DNA of 61,802 nucleotides from Lentimicrobiaceae bacterium. GTDB taxonomy: Bacteria > Bacteroidota > Bacteroidia > Bacteroidales > JAGONC01. The translations under genes and the position numbers were made by a program. The stretch lies in contig JAGONC010000018.1 in the NCBI GenBank assembly GCA_017993235.1, positions 1 through 61,802 on the forward strand. Direction: 5' to 3'. Shown here piece by piece: positions 17,460 to 26,649 of this stretch (position 1 is the first letter of the stretch; each line of letters opens with the position of its first letter). Under the pieces are notes generated by a model. The model did not search any database, was not told the origin of the DNA, and worked only from the letters and a program-made list of their open reading frames with translations.

Positions 17460-18113
17460 TCAGTATTCCTTCAATAACGCTTTTCGCTCCTTATAATCCG
17501 GCAGGATGGCCCCAACCCGGTTCCAGAACCTGGCCGAGTGGTTCTTTTCAACGGTATGACACAATTCATGTACGACCACATAATCGATCACGAATTCGGG
17601 CGTCAGGATAAGCCGCCACGAAAAACAAAGCCGGTTGGCCTGATTGCACGATCCCCATCGGGTCCTGGCGCCGGTGACTGTGATACCGGTATGGCGGAAT
17701 CCTTGGATTTCAGTGTAGTAACGAACACGCTGCGAAAGGGTACGGAGTGCTTCATGAGCGTACCAGTAGATCATAGCCCGTTCAGGATTGACCAGAAACC
17801 GCTCAGGGAAAAGGATATGATTTTCATTCAGATGGATCGACCGTTCGCTGGAAGTGATCAACAGGGGGTACTGATTTCCTTTGTATCGGAACAGTTCTCC
17901 ATCCCGGAAAGGATTCATCCTGCGGATATCCTGTTTTTGCTGAACCTGCAGCAGCTTTTTGGTGATCCAGTTCCGTTTCTGTTCGACCAGCTTTTCAATT
18001 TCAGCCATCGTTGTATGCAGCGGAGCCCGAACGATGAGTTGTGCGTCGGGGGTGATGATCAGGGCAATGGTCCTGCGGCGGGAGCGGATGATCCGGGAGA
18101 TCGGGAGTTTCAT
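17460..18113 (-). CDS. YgjP-type zinc metallopeptidase (WLM/SprT-like, M48 clan)
   Basis: A 217-residue predicted metal-dependent hydrolase of the YgjP/DUF45 family. It has the N-terminal beta-rich part (RRTIALIITPDAQLIVRAP), the conserved TRWGSCN motif and the zinc site VVHELCHTVEKNHSARFW, which is HELCH followed by the third His at NH, then the family's F/W-x-x-V. Its physiological substrate is not established; the family is distantly related to proteases that act on DNA-protein crosslinks. The start codon overlaps the stop of the truncated transposase by one base. Whether the transposase insertion altered the native promoter is unknown. Confidence 0.85.
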   Translation of the reverse strand: MKLPISRIIRSRRRTIALIITPDAQLIVRAPLHTTMAEIEKLVEQKRNWITKKLLQVQQKQDIRRMNPFRDGELFRYKGNQYPLLITSSERSIHLNENHILFPERFLVNPERAMIYWYAHEALRTLSQRVRYYTEIQGFRHTGITVTGARTRWGSCNQANRLCFSWRLILTPEFVIDYVVVHELCHTVEKNHSARFWNRVGAILPDYKERKALLKEY

Positions 18114-18478
18114 TAGTTAGGTAAAATGTTGATAATGTAGTTAAAACCCTTTACCTGTGATCTGCCATAGGAAAATGCACCATATCCTTCCTGCCAGGAA
18201 AAGCGACCAGTGACATGTCCTTTTTGATTGATCCACTTGGAAGAATCACCTTTTATATCCTGCATCAAATCAGACAAGGATTGTGTGGGCCTCATACCGA
18301 TCATAATATGTACATGATCAGGCATGCCATTAATAGCCAGTACTTTATGATCATTATTCTGGATTATTCCGGTAATGTACCGGTACAATTCATCTTTCCA
18401 GTCTTTTAAAATGATACAGTTTCTGTTTTGTACAGTAAAAACAACATGGATATGGATTTGGGTATACGTGTTAGGCAT
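18113..18478 (-). CDS. REP-associated tyrosine transposase (IS200-like Y1), C-terminally truncated
   Basis: This 121-residue protein matches the Y1/HUH single-strand transposase family: QIHIHVVFTVQNR start, INGMPDHVHIMI with the metal-binding HVH, DIKGDSSKWIN, and RFSWQEGYGAFSYGRSQVKGFNYI, which carries the region of the catalytic Tyr. Typical members continue about 25 residues with an NQEEHH-like motif; here the frame ends at YIINILPN, directly abutting the YgjP-type gene. The enzyme is thus truncated and may be inactive. A perfect hairpin of the REP type lies about 100 bases upstream, as expected for RAYT/REP pairs. Confidence 0.85.
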   Translation of the reverse strand: MPNTYTQIHIHVVFTVQNRNCIILKDWKDELYRYITGIIQNNDHKVLAINGMPDHVHIMIGMRPTQSLSDLMQDIKGDSSKWINQKGHVTGRFSWQEGYGAFSYGRSQVKGFNYIINILPN

Positions 18479-18580
18479 AACGATAAGATTAATTCCTCAA
18501 AATTAAAATGATTAGGGGATTGTTGTTCTATATAATCTGCCCACGGTGCAAATAAATGGGAAATGCATTTTCTACCGATC

Positions 18581-18603
18581 TTATGTGCCGTAGGCACATA
18601 AGA
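18581..18603. repeat. REP-like perfect hairpin
   Basis: CTTATGTGCC-GTA-GGCACATAAG is a perfect 10-bp stem with a 3-base loop in the gap between the transposase and the class V aminotransferase genes. RAYT proteins cut and mobilise such hairpins, so this is the likely partner of the adjacent transposase. Confidence 0.8.
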
Positions 18604-18660
18604 CAATGATAATCCTGATTTTCTACCTATTTTCGCTATTGAAAACAATTTGAAATTACC

Positions 18661-19893
18661 ATGTCCCTTGATCTCAATTTTATCCGCAGCCAATTTCCTG
18701 CACTGGATGGTGACTGGATCTTTTTTGACAATGCCGGCGGCACACAGACAGCCCGGCAGGTCGGTGAACGACTTACCGATTATCTTTTCCATACAAACGT
18801 CCAGCTGGGTGCCTCGTATAAGGTTTCTCAGATTGCAGGCCAGCGTGTAAGAGAGGCTCAGGTAGCATGGGCAAAATGGATCCGTGCAGCAGAACCGGAA
18901 GAAATCATTTTTGGTTCTTCCACTACCCAATTGCTGCAGAACCTGTCGAAATCATTCAGCATGGCATTTAAGTCCGGCGACGAGGTGATCGTCACTAACT
19001 GCGACCACGAGGCCAATATCGGCCCCTGGAGATACCTGGAACGTTTTGGGATCATCGTGAAGGAATGGAAGATCAACCCGGATGATTTCCGGCTTCACAA
19101 CGAGGACCTTCTGCCCCTGCTGACAGACAAGACCCGTCTGGTTGCCTTCACCCATGTTTCCAATATCCTCGGAATCCTTAATCCCGTCAGGGAATTAACT
19201 GCTTTCATTCATGAACATGGTGCCATGGTGTGCGTGGATGGCGTGGCCTATGCTCCCCACCGCATTCTGGACGTGACGGAATGGGATGTCGATTTTTATG
19301 TATTCAGCCTCTATAAAGTTTATGGACCGCACTGTTCTTTGCTGTACGCAAAGAGAAAGCACCTTGAAAACCTGCCGGGGATCAATCATTTTTTTATCGA
19401 TCACGACGCGATCCCTCTTAAATTGCAGCCGGGTCATGTGAATTTCGAGCTAACGTATTCCCTGACAGGAATCCTGGATTATTTCGTTCTGCTCACTTCC
19501 CGTCACTTTCCGGGAAATCCCCGCAATATACCTGCACCGGATCATGATCTGTTTGGCCTGCTTGCCGGACATGAAGAGGAACTTTCCGCCACTTTGCTGG
19601 ACTTCCTTGCATCCCGGAAAGGGGTCCGCATCATCGGTGAGCAGTCTGCCGGCAGGAACGTCCGTGTCCCCACTATCTCTTTTGTCGCTGAAAACATCCG
19701 CAGCGACGAGGCTGTTGTCCAGGTCGATCCCCACCGGATCGGGATTCGTTTCGGCGACTTTTACGCCCGCCGCCTGATAGAGGATCTTGGCCTTTCCAAA
19801 CGCAATGGTGTCATTCGGGTGAGCATGGTGCATTATAATACGGTGGAAGAGGTAAGGAGGCTTATTGGGGCTTTGGAAGGAATACTTAAGTGA
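18661..19893 (+). CDS. class V aminotransferase-fold PLP enzyme, cysteine desulfurase-like
   Basis: A 410-residue fold-type I PLP enzyme of the cysteine desulfurase-like (SufS/CsdA-related) group. It has the N-terminal DLNFIRSQFPALDGDWIFFDNAGGTQT motif and FGSSTTQLLQNLS for phosphate binding. The NCDHEANIGPWR, THVSNILGILNPVREL and DGVAYAPHRILDVTEWDVDFYVFSLYKVYGPH segments follow, the last with the Schiff-base Lys. The usual catalytic-loop Cys of SufS is not apparent, so true desulfurase activity is doubtful; selenocysteine lyase-like or epimerase-like activity is equally possible. It stands alone and ends at a bidirectional hairpin before the efflux operon. Confidence 0.82.
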   Translation: MSLDLNFIRSQFPALDGDWIFFDNAGGTQTARQVGERLTDYLFHTNVQLGASYKVSQIAGQRVREAQVAWAKWIRAAEPEEIIFGSSTTQLLQNLSKSFSMAFKSGDEVIVTNCDHEANIGPWRYLERFGIIVKEWKINPDDFRLHNEDLLPLLTDKTRLVAFTHVSNILGILNPVRELTAFIHEHGAMVCVDGVAYAPHRILDVTEWDVDFYVFSLYKVYGPHCSLLYAKRKHLENLPGINHFFIDHDAIPLKLQPGHVNFELTYSLTGILDYFVLLTSRHFPGNPRNIPAPDHDLFGLLAGHEEELSATLLDFLASRKGVRIIGEQSAGRNVRVPTISFVAENIRSDEAVVQVDPHRIGIRFGDFYARRLIEDLGLSKRNGVIRVSMVHYNTVEEVRRLIGALEGILK

Positions 19894-19900
19894 TGATTTA

Positions 19901-19974
19901 CGAACAGAGGAACAATCGAATGTTGATTTCTGACTTGAATTCAAAAATCAGAAATCAACATTCCTCTCTGTTCG
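19901..19974. terminator. long inverted repeat between convergent genes
   Basis: CGAACAGAGGAA ... TGTTGATTTCTGA (19901-19933) pairs with TCAGAAATCAACA ... CTCTCTGTTCG (19948-19974). This gives a long interrupted stem, a probable bidirectional terminator for the PLP enzyme and the RND operon. Confidence 0.65.
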
Positions 19975-19984
19975 GCATTCCCTA

Positions 19985-21319
19985 CTACTCATAAAGCATC
20001 TTTCCGAGTTCCCCGCTGATCCGCAGCAGGTCGGTTTCGGCCTTTTTTGCAAGGAACTGCGACAGCAGCAGTTGATACTGGGCATCAATGTATTTTTTCT
20101 GGGTTTCGCGAAGATCTATATCGTTGATGGTTCCCAGCCGGTATTTTTCGAATGCCACCTCGAGGTTCTTCCTGGCCACATCCTGGTTGATCCGTTCAAT
20201 CTGAACGATTTCCAATTGGGTCAGGTAATCGGTGTAAAGCTTGTATAGGTCGGTAGCAAGCGCAAGTTCCGTATCCTTAACCAGGTTCTCACTGGTGTTG
20301 ATGGATAGTTTGGCATTCCGGATGGTCCGGTTCACGTTTAAACCGTCGAAAATGGGATAGGACAGGGAGACTCCCAGGGAGGGTCCCAGGTTGTGGCTGT
20401 ATTCAGCAAAACCGGTCTGGGAATTGATCTGGTTATAGCTGTATCCCGCATTGAAATTGAGCCGCGGATATCGTTGTGCCCGGGCATCTTTTAATTCAAG
20501 TGAACTGATATTCAGATTATTACGTGCAATTAGCAATTCATTGTTCTGTACGTGTGCTTTATCCAGTAGATCATCGAACGACAGAGGGCCCGAAAGAATG
20601 ATCGAGTCGGTCAGGAAAAACGACCGGGTTGGATCCAGGGCCATCAGCCGGTTCAGGTCCGCACTTGTTTGTTTCAGTGCTGATAGTTCACGGATCAGGT
20701 TAATGCTGTCGGCGTTCATATCCACTGTCGCCTGGAGCAGCTGCATCTCCGAACCGGCTCCCAGGTCGATCTTGGCACGGGTGATGTCCCTTCGTTCCCT
20801 CGAAAGATTGAGGGCATCCTGCATGACAGCGATCAGTTTTTGTTGCTGGATGACCCCAAAGTAGTTCAGAACGATTGCCGATACCGTCGTCTCCATAGCG
20901 ATACGGACCTCGGTCCTGCCAGTACCTTCCAGTATCTCAAGCATATCTTTGCTGGCAAACATGCTCAGTCCGTCAAAAAGCGTCCAGGTCAGCTGAACAC
21001 CCGCGTTCAGCGACCGGTTCTTTGCGTTATCGATATCCTTCACCGTACCATTGAACATTTCCTGGTGTGTGCTGGTGAATGTATTGTTCTGGGTACCGCT
21101 GAGGTTTAAAAAGGGAAGGAATCCCGCATTTCCGTATGAGTTGTTATTGCTGGCGATCTGTGCATAGTTCTGTTGGATGATGATCGAATAGTTGTTTTTC
21201 AGTCCCGTTTCGATTGCCTGGTAAAGGCTCAGGGATTCCTGGGCATTAAGGATCGGCCAGCAGGAGCTGAACATCAACAGGGGCCACAGGGTTTTCTTAA
21301 CGTTTATCCGTAGTATCAT
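19985..21319 (-). CDS. TolC-family outer membrane efflux protein
   Basis: A 444-residue outer membrane channel of the TolC family with a signal peptide (KTLWPLLMFSSCWPILNAQ). Two long coiled-coil repeats are visible (LNLSRERRDITRAKIDLGAGSEMQLLQATVDMNADSINLIREL... and VARKNLEVAFEKYRLGTINDIDLRETQKKYIDAQYQLLLSQ), each with the YRLG/KIDLGAG-x-x-ELLQA signature of the family. It is the last gene of an adaptor-pump-channel operon, starting 23 bases inside the pump gene. It forms the exit duct of the RND tripartite system. The substrate is unknown. Confidence 0.9.
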   Translation of the reverse strand: MILRINVKKTLWPLLMFSSCWPILNAQESLSLYQAIETGLKNNYSIIIQQNYAQIASNNNSYGNAGFLPFLNLSGTQNNTFTSTHQEMFNGTVKDIDNAKNRSLNAGVQLTWTLFDGLSMFASKDMLEILEGTGRTEVRIAMETTVSAIVLNYFGVIQQQKLIAVMQDALNLSRERRDITRAKIDLGAGSEMQLLQATVDMNADSINLIRELSALKQTSADLNRLMALDPTRSFFLTDSIILSGPLSFDDLLDKAHVQNNELLIARNNLNISSLELKDARAQRYPRLNFNAGYSYNQINSQTGFAEYSHNLGPSLGVSLSYPIFDGLNVNRTIRNAKLSINTSENLVKDTELALATDLYKLYTDYLTQLEIVQIERINQDVARKNLEVAFEKYRLGTINDIDLRETQKKYIDAQYQLLLSQFLAKKAETDLLRISGELGKMLYE

Positions 21320-24300
21320 GATCGGCTTTCTTGATTTTTCTGGACATATAGGTATACAGGGCCGGGATCACGAAAAGGGTCAGGATGAGGGAGAAGATCA
21401 ATCCTCCGATGATGGTGATCCCCATGGGTACGCGGCTGTGGGACGCAGCACCCAGTGAAAGGGCGATGGGCAGGGCACCCAGCGCCGTGGCCAGGCTCGT
21501 CATCATAATGGGCCTCAGGCGTCGCGTGGCAGCATCGATCACCGCTTCTCGAAGCTCAAGTCCTGCAGCTTTGCGCTGATTGGCAAATTCAACGATCAGG
21601 ATACCATTCTTGGTCACAATGCCGATCAGCACGATCACGCCGATCTCGCTGAAAATATTGATCGTCTGTCCGAACATCCACAATGAAAGTACAGCTCCGG
21701 CCAGTGCGAGCGGCACGGTGAACATGATGATCATCGGATCAATATAGCTTTCAAACTGGGCTGCCAGCACCAGGAAGATCAGCACCAGCGCCAGCAGGAA
21801 AGCGAAGAGCAGGCTTCTCGAACTGTCTTCGTATTCTTTTGAGGTTCCTGCCAGGGCCGTTGAGAAGGATTCATCCAGCGTCTCCTTTGCAATGTTTCGC
21901 ATCTCTTCAATTCCCTGACCCAGTGTAACCCCTTTGGCCATCTGCGCCGATACCCTGGCGGAGACATACCGGTTGTAACGGTAAAGCTGAGGGGGATTGC
22001 TCTGTTCGGAGAGTTTTACCACATTGTCAATCTGGATCAGTTCGTTGCGGTCGTTCCGGACGTAAATCGAGCTGAGGTCCAGCGGCTCATTCCGGTTTTC
22101 CCTTGTCGCCTGGCCGATCACCTGGTACTGTTTGTTGTTCATGATAAAGAATCCGTAGCGCTGACCGCTGAAGTACAACTGCAGGCTTTCGGCCACATCC
22201 CTGACATTGATGCCCAGGATCCGGGCCCGGTCACGGTCGATCTCTACGGCGATCTCGGGCTTTGTAAACTCAAGGTTGATGTCCACCACCTGGAATTTGG
22301 AACTGTTCTGTGCTTTTTCCATGAATTCAGGGATGATGTTCCTCAGTTTTTCAAAATTTGGTGACTGGATCACGAATTGCACCGGCAATCCACCTCCGCG
22401 GCCGGCTCCGATAGTCTGTTCCTGCGTGGCGAACGAGCGGGCAAAATTGTACCTGCGAAGCACGGGTCCAAGTTCGTCGACGATCTCCTGCTGGCTGCGC
22501 TCCCTTTCGGAAGGATCCACCAGCGATATGCGTATAAAGCCTTTATTGGCGGAGGACGCCGATCCCCATCCGGGTGAGGTCATGAAGAGCATAGTCTCTT
22601 TTTCGGGTATGGAATCGATGATCGGCAGGAGCTGTAGCATATACTCATCCATCAACTCGAAAGAAGTACCTTCAGGAGCGGTGCAACTTACGGCAAAACG
22701 GCTTTTATCTTCCATCGGGGCAAGTTCCGAAGGGAGGAGTATGCCGATACCCAGAATGATGACTGCCGACGCGGCAATGATCACCAGCGCCAGCCACCGG
22801 TGACGGATGAATCGTCGCAGAGCACGGTTGTATCCATTAATGAAATTATCCATCCAGTGTTCTGTCTGCAAAAATATCCTGCTATGCGTAACATTCTTCC
22901 GCAGCAGGCGGGAACTCATCATGGGTGTCAGCGTCAGTGAGACCAGGGCTGATACCAGTACGGTACCTGCCACCACCACACCGAATTCGCGGAATAATCT
23001 TCCTGTCAGCCCGCTCAGGAAAATGATCGGCATGAAGACCGCGGCCAGGGTAATCGTCGTGGAGATGATGGCAAAGTAGATCTCTTTGGAGCCCCTGTGG
23101 CCTGCTTCGATGGGAGGGATACCCGATTCGACCTTGTGATAGATGTTTTCCAGAACCACAATGGCATCATCCACCACCAGTCCGGTGGCCAGAACGATCG
23201 CAAGGAGGGTCAGGATATTGATGGAGAACCCGGCGATGTACATGATGAAAAATCCACTGATGAGCGAGATCGGGATGGCGATCACCGGGATGAGGGTCGT
23301 ACGCCAGTTTCTGAGAAAGACAAAGATCACCAGAACAACCAGGGCGAAAGAGATCAGCAGGGTGTCGAAGACCTCGGTGATGGCTTTACGGATGGTTTTG
23401 GTCGTATCCAAAGCAAAGCCGAGGATGATATCCGTGGGCAGGTCGACCTTGATCTGTTCCAGTCGTTTGTAAACCTCATCGGCGATGGCGATCTGGTTCG
23501 CTCCCGGTTGCGGGGTGACTGCTACTCCCACCAGCGGAATTCCGTTGTTCCCACGCATGATGGTACGTTCATTTTCCGGGACGAGCAAGGCTTGGCCGAT
23601 GTCTCGGAAACGGACCAGCGAGCCGTTGGCTTCCCGGATGACCATATTGTTGAACTCCTCCGGCGTGGTGAGCCTTCCCTGGGTGCGAATGACCATCTCG
23701 GTCCGGTAACCTTCGATCCGGCCGGAGGGCAGCTCCACATTTTCCCGAAGCAGCGCATTCCTTACATCCGAAGGGGTTAGCTGGTAACTGACCAGCAGTG
23801 CAGGGTCCATCATAAGCTTGATGGAATACTTTCGCTCACCCCAGATCCGGATCTCGCTTACGCCCGGGATGGTCTGCAGTCTCTCCTTAAAGACATTGTT
23901 GGCAATGTCCGACAGTTCCATCAGGTCACGTGCGTTACTTTGCAGAGTGAGTAACAGGATGGGGGAGGCATCGGCGTCTGATTTGGTAATGATGGGTGGA
24001 TCACAATCCTGGGGCAGGTTGCGGGTGGTACGCGAAACGCGGTCACGCACATCGTTGGCTGCCGCTTCCATATCCACACCGAGTTCAAATTCAACCGTTA
24101 TGTTACTGCGCCCGTCACTGCTGGTGGAAGTAAGTGAACGGATACCCGCAATGCCGTTGATCGATTCCTCCAGAGGCTCGGTGATCTGCGACTCGATCAC
24201 ATCAGCGTTGGCGCCTACATAAGCCGTTGAAACCGAAACAACGGGCGGGTCAACACTCGGATACTCCCTGACCCCCAGAAAGGTATACCCGATGATCCCA

Positions 24301-24371
24301 AACAGGACAATGACGATCGAAATGACACTGGCCAGGACAGGACGGCTGATGCTTAACGAAGAGATATTCAT
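21297..24371 (-). CDS. RND multidrug efflux pump, inner membrane subunit
   Basis: A 1024-residue AcrB/MexB-type proton-driven exporter. The N-terminal helix (ISRPVLASVISIVIVLFGIIGYTFL) is followed by the first porter loop (REYPSVDPPVVSVSTAYVGANADVIESQITEPLEE). The TM4 motif AIVLATGLVVDDAIVVLENIYH contains the Asp pair of the proton relay. The FLILAAQFESYIDP, VLIGIVTKNGILIVEFANQ (TM10 Lys) and C-terminal FVIPALYTYMSRK segments are present. Typical length and intact motifs indicate an active pump of the hydrophobe/amphiphile efflux class. It is in an operon with the upstream adaptor (19-base gap) and the downstream TolC gene (overlap). Confidence 0.94.
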   Translation of the reverse strand: MNISSLSISRPVLASVISIVIVLFGIIGYTFLGVREYPSVDPPVVSVSTAYVGANADVIESQITEPLEESINGIAGIRSLTSTSSDGRSNITVEFELGVDMEAAANDVRDRVSRTTRNLPQDCDPPIITKSDADASPILLLTLQSNARDLMELSDIANNVFKERLQTIPGVSEIRIWGERKYSIKLMMDPALLVSYQLTPSDVRNALLRENVELPSGRIEGYRTEMVIRTQGRLTTPEEFNNMVIREANGSLVRFRDIGQALLVPENERTIMRGNNGIPLVGVAVTPQPGANQIAIADEVYKRLEQIKVDLPTDIILGFALDTTKTIRKAITEVFDTLLISFALVVLVIFVFLRNWRTTLIPVIAIPISLISGFFIMYIAGFSINILTLLAIVLATGLVVDDAIVVLENIYHKVESGIPPIEAGHRGSKEIYFAIISTTITLAAVFMPIIFLSGLTGRLFREFGVVVAGTVLVSALVSLTLTPMMSSRLLRKNVTHSRIFLQTEHWMDNFINGYNRALRRFIRHRWLALVIIAASAVIILGIGILLPSELAPMEDKSRFAVSCTAPEGTSFELMDEYMLQLLPIIDSIPEKETMLFMTSPGWGSASSANKGFIRISLVDPSERERSQQEIVDELGPVLRRYNFARSFATQEQTIGAGRGGGLPVQFVIQSPNFEKLRNIIPEFMEKAQNSSKFQVVDINLEFTKPEIAVEIDRDRARILGINVRDVAESLQLYFSGQRYGFFIMNNKQYQVIGQATRENRNEPLDLSSIYVRNDRNELIQIDNVVKLSEQSNPPQLYRYNRYVSARVSAQMAKGVTLGQGIEEMRNIAKETLDESFSTALAGTSKEYEDSSRSLLFAFLLALVLIFLVLAAQFESYIDPMIIMFTVPLALAGAVLSLWMFGQTINIFSEIGVIVLIGIVTKNGILIVEFANQRKAAGLELREAVIDAATRRLRPIMMTSLATALGALPIALSLGAASHSRVPMGITIIGGLIFSLILTLFVIPALYTYMSRKIKKADHDTTDKR

Positions 24372-24390
24372 GGCCGCTGGAAGTTACTGA

Positions 24391-25449
24391 TCAGAGAGTT
24401 TCCTGGATACGTACGTTCACCCGCATATCATTTCTAAGCTGCAGTATTCCGGTTGTGATCACCGTATCGTCAGGGATAAGGCCATCCGATACCTGAACCT
24501 CGTAGTCTGTACGAATACCGGTTGTGACGTATTGGGTGGTAACCTTACCTCCTCTGCAGAGGAATACTTTTTCGCCCTTGATATCCGGGATCAGTGCTTC
24601 TGAAGGAACGACCAGCGCATCGGTCACAGTCTGAAGGATGATCTCCACTTTGGCAAATGCACCCGGTACCAGCTTATTCTGCGGATTCGGACACTTCGCC
24701 CTGACGGTAAAAGACCGCGTCAAAAGTTCAATCCTGGGTTCGATTGCATAGATGATGCCCTCAAAGGTGTTCTCCGTTCCGGCAACTGTAAATTTCACTG
24801 CAGATCCTTTTTGAATATCATTGATGTACTTTTCAGGAATGGTAAATTCAATCTTGACCGGATCCGTTTGCTGGATACGGGTAACCACAAGAGAAGGAGA
24901 AGCATACCCGCCGGTACTGACATACCGCAACCCAATGTAACCGCTGAAAGGGGCATAGATGGCAGTTTTCGCAATCTGTGACCTTACCAGCTCCATCTCT
25001 GCCTGTATGACACCCAGCTGATTCTGGGAGATCTGGTATTCCTCCTCGGTGGCAGCCTTGATCTCCAGCAGCTTCTGCTTCCGGTACAGGTCATCCTGCG
25101 CCAGTTTCTCCTCCAGCTGCAGCTTTTTCAATTGAGCCTGAAGTTCTGAATCGTCAATTTTGACCAGGAGACTTCCTTTGCCCACAAAGGTTCCCTCTTC
25201 AAAATGGATGGAGGTGATGCGGCCCGAAGTTTCCGGTCGTACTTCCACTTCTTCATTGGCGAGCAATGAACCCGTTGACGTTATTTTTTGTTCCAGAAGC
25301 CTGGGCTGTACCACAACCGCCCTTACATCGACGGGGCGTGGTGCATTACCGGCAGACCCGACAGGTGCCGGGTTTTCCTTGCACCCCATAGCCAAAAACA
25401 AAAACCAAATAATAAAAAATATAAATACTTTATTCCGTAAAATATTCAT
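24391..25449 (-). CDS. RND efflux periplasmic adaptor lipoprotein
   Basis: The ATG at 25449 (MNILRNKVFIFF) gives 352 residues; an upstream TTG is less likely. The lipoprotein signal ends FLAMGCK, with lipidated Cys near residue 23. The mature protein has the membrane-fusion-protein order: a lipoyl-like half (GSLLANEEVEVRPETSGRITSIHFEEGTFVGKGSLLVKIDD), an alpha-helical hairpin (QAQLKKLQLEEKLAQDDLYRKQKLLEIKAATEEEY), the second lipoyl half (IYAPFSGYIGLRYVSTGGYASP) and a beta-barrel (VKIEFTIPEKY). It joins pump and TolC channel and is the first gene of the operon. No regulator is adjacent. Confidence 0.92.
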   Translation of the reverse strand: MNILRNKVFIFFIIWFLFLAMGCKENPAPVGSAGNAPRPVDVRAVVVQPRLLEQKITSTGSLLANEEVEVRPETSGRITSIHFEEGTFVGKGSLLVKIDDSELQAQLKKLQLEEKLAQDDLYRKQKLLEIKAATEEEYQISQNQLGVIQAEMELVRSQIAKTAIYAPFSGYIGLRYVSTGGYASPSLVVTRIQQTDPVKIEFTIPEKYINDIQKGSAVKFTVAGTENTFEGIIYAIEPRIELLTRSFTVRAKCPNPQNKLVPGAFAKVEIILQTVTDALVVPSEALIPDIKGEKVFLCRGGKVTTQYVTTGIRTDYEVQVSDGLIPDDTVITTGILQLRNDMRVNVRIQETL

Positions 25450-25581
25450 AATGAACAAAATAGATCATCTTTTGTTTTCATCAGGGGAATGGAAATGGCC
25501 AGCGAAGTTAATGATTTGTACGTTATCCCTGAACAAAATTCACCATAAACTGTTATATAGATAATTAAATATGAATTTATC

Positions 25582-26286
25582 ATGAAAATTAAAGTAATCT
25601 TCACATCACTAACATTAATCATCACCATGACAGCACAAACTGCAATTTTCAGCCAGAATCCTTCAGCCCAGGGAGGGAAGCCGGCTTTTGAATTTCCGGC
25701 TTTACCCTATAGCTATGATGCCCTGGAACCATTCATTGACAAAATGACTATGGAAATCCATTACACGAAGCATCACCGTGCCTATTATGATAATTTTATG
25801 AAAGCCATTGCAGGAACTGAGTGGGAGAGCAAGTCGCTGAAAGATATTTTCAGCAGCATCAGCCAGGCTCCTGCAGTGATCCGCAATAATGGCGGAGGAT
25901 ATTTTAATCATGTCCTTTTCTGGGAGAACCTGGCCCCGCAGGGACAGGGAGGGAAGCCTTCATCAGCGTTTTTGAAGGCCATAAACGATCATTTTGGAAG
26001 CTATGAGGCCTTTGTCACCCAGTTCAATGATGCAGCCAAGGGGCGTTTTGGCAGTGGATGGGCATGGCTGGTAAAGGATTCTCAGGGGAAACTGTTCATC
26101 AGTTCCACTCCGAATCAGGACAATCCCTTGATGGATGTTGCCGACAAGAGAGGAACACCCCTTCTGGGGCTGGATGTGTGGGAACATGCCTATTATTTGA
26201 AGTACCAGAACCGCAGGGCTGACTACATTGATGCATTCTGGAATATTGTGAATTGGAACACGGTGAATCAGCGGTTTGCAGAATAG
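25582..26286 (+). CDS. sodB: exported Fe/Mn superoxide dismutase
   Basis: SOD of the Fe/Mn family, dismutating superoxide to O2 and H2O2. Metal ligands are visible: His in MEIHYTKHHRAYYDN, His in GGGYFNHVLFWENL, and Asp/His in LGLDVWEHAYYLKYQNRRADYIDAFWNIVNW; GSGWAWLVKDSQGKL is present. The protein is 234 residues because of a 24-residue Sec signal (MKIKVIFTSLTLIITMTAQTAIFS) plus a short linker, so it acts outside the cytoplasm, whereas most Fe-SODs are cytosolic. The Fe versus Mn choice cannot be read safely. A hairpin terminator follows at 26306. The gene is divergent from the efflux operon. Confidence 0.92.
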   Translation: MKIKVIFTSLTLIITMTAQTAIFSQNPSAQGGKPAFEFPALPYSYDALEPFIDKMTMEIHYTKHHRAYYDNFMKAIAGTEWESKSLKDIFSSISQAPAVIRNNGGGYFNHVLFWENLAPQGQGGKPSSAFLKAINDHFGSYEAFVTQFNDAAKGRFGSGWAWLVKDSQGKLFISSTPNQDNPLMDVADKRGTPLLGLDVWEHAYYLKYQNRRADYIDAFWNIVNWNTVNQRFAE

Positions 26287-26305
26287 TCCACCTTCTCTTT
26301 CCCTT

Positions 26306-26339
26306 AATCCCTTTCTCTGGTTGGAGGAAGGGATTTTTT
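26306..26339 (+). terminator. rho-independent terminator of the SOD gene
   Basis: AATCCCTT (26306-26313) pairs with AAGGGATT (26328-26335), followed by a T run. It is 20 bases after the SOD stop. Confidence 0.8.
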
Positions 26340-26630
26340 ATTTGACCGCGATGCAGGAAATCTCCACGTGCGCTCCCTTTGGCAGTGCCACTACCTGAAT
26401 GGCTTCCCTGGCAGGTGGTGTATCCCTGAAATATTCTCCATCAGGCCTGTTGCCGGATCAATGGGAAGCTGTCCGGAAACATATAATGTATTTCCCGCCA
26501 GGATGGCCTGACTGAACGATCCAACAGCTTTTGGAGCTTCGGGTGAATGGATGACCTGTTTTTCAACTTCCTGCCCGATGACCATGAATGACACGATGGT
26601 CAGCAACAGGAATAAAAGGCTCTTCTTCAT
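26338..26630 (-). pseudogene. RidA-family gene with internal deletion and frameshift
   Basis: The N-terminal part (26630 downward) encodes a signal peptide (MKKSLLFLLLTIVSFMVIGQ) followed by the RidA start KQVIHSPEAPKAVGSFSQAILAGNTLYVSGQLPIDPATGLM. It then shifts frame and stops at FR. The other frame continues with the canonical RidA C-terminus EYFRDTPPAREAIQVVALPKGAHVEISCIAVK up to a stop at 26338. The middle of the fold, about 50 residues, is missing, so a deletion joined the ends out of frame. RidA deaminates reactive enamine/imine intermediates made by PLP enzymes, and the neighbouring gene is a PLP enzyme, so a once functional exported pair has probably been lost. Confidence 0.85.
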
Positions 26631-26649
26631 AATAATCCTATTTTAACGA

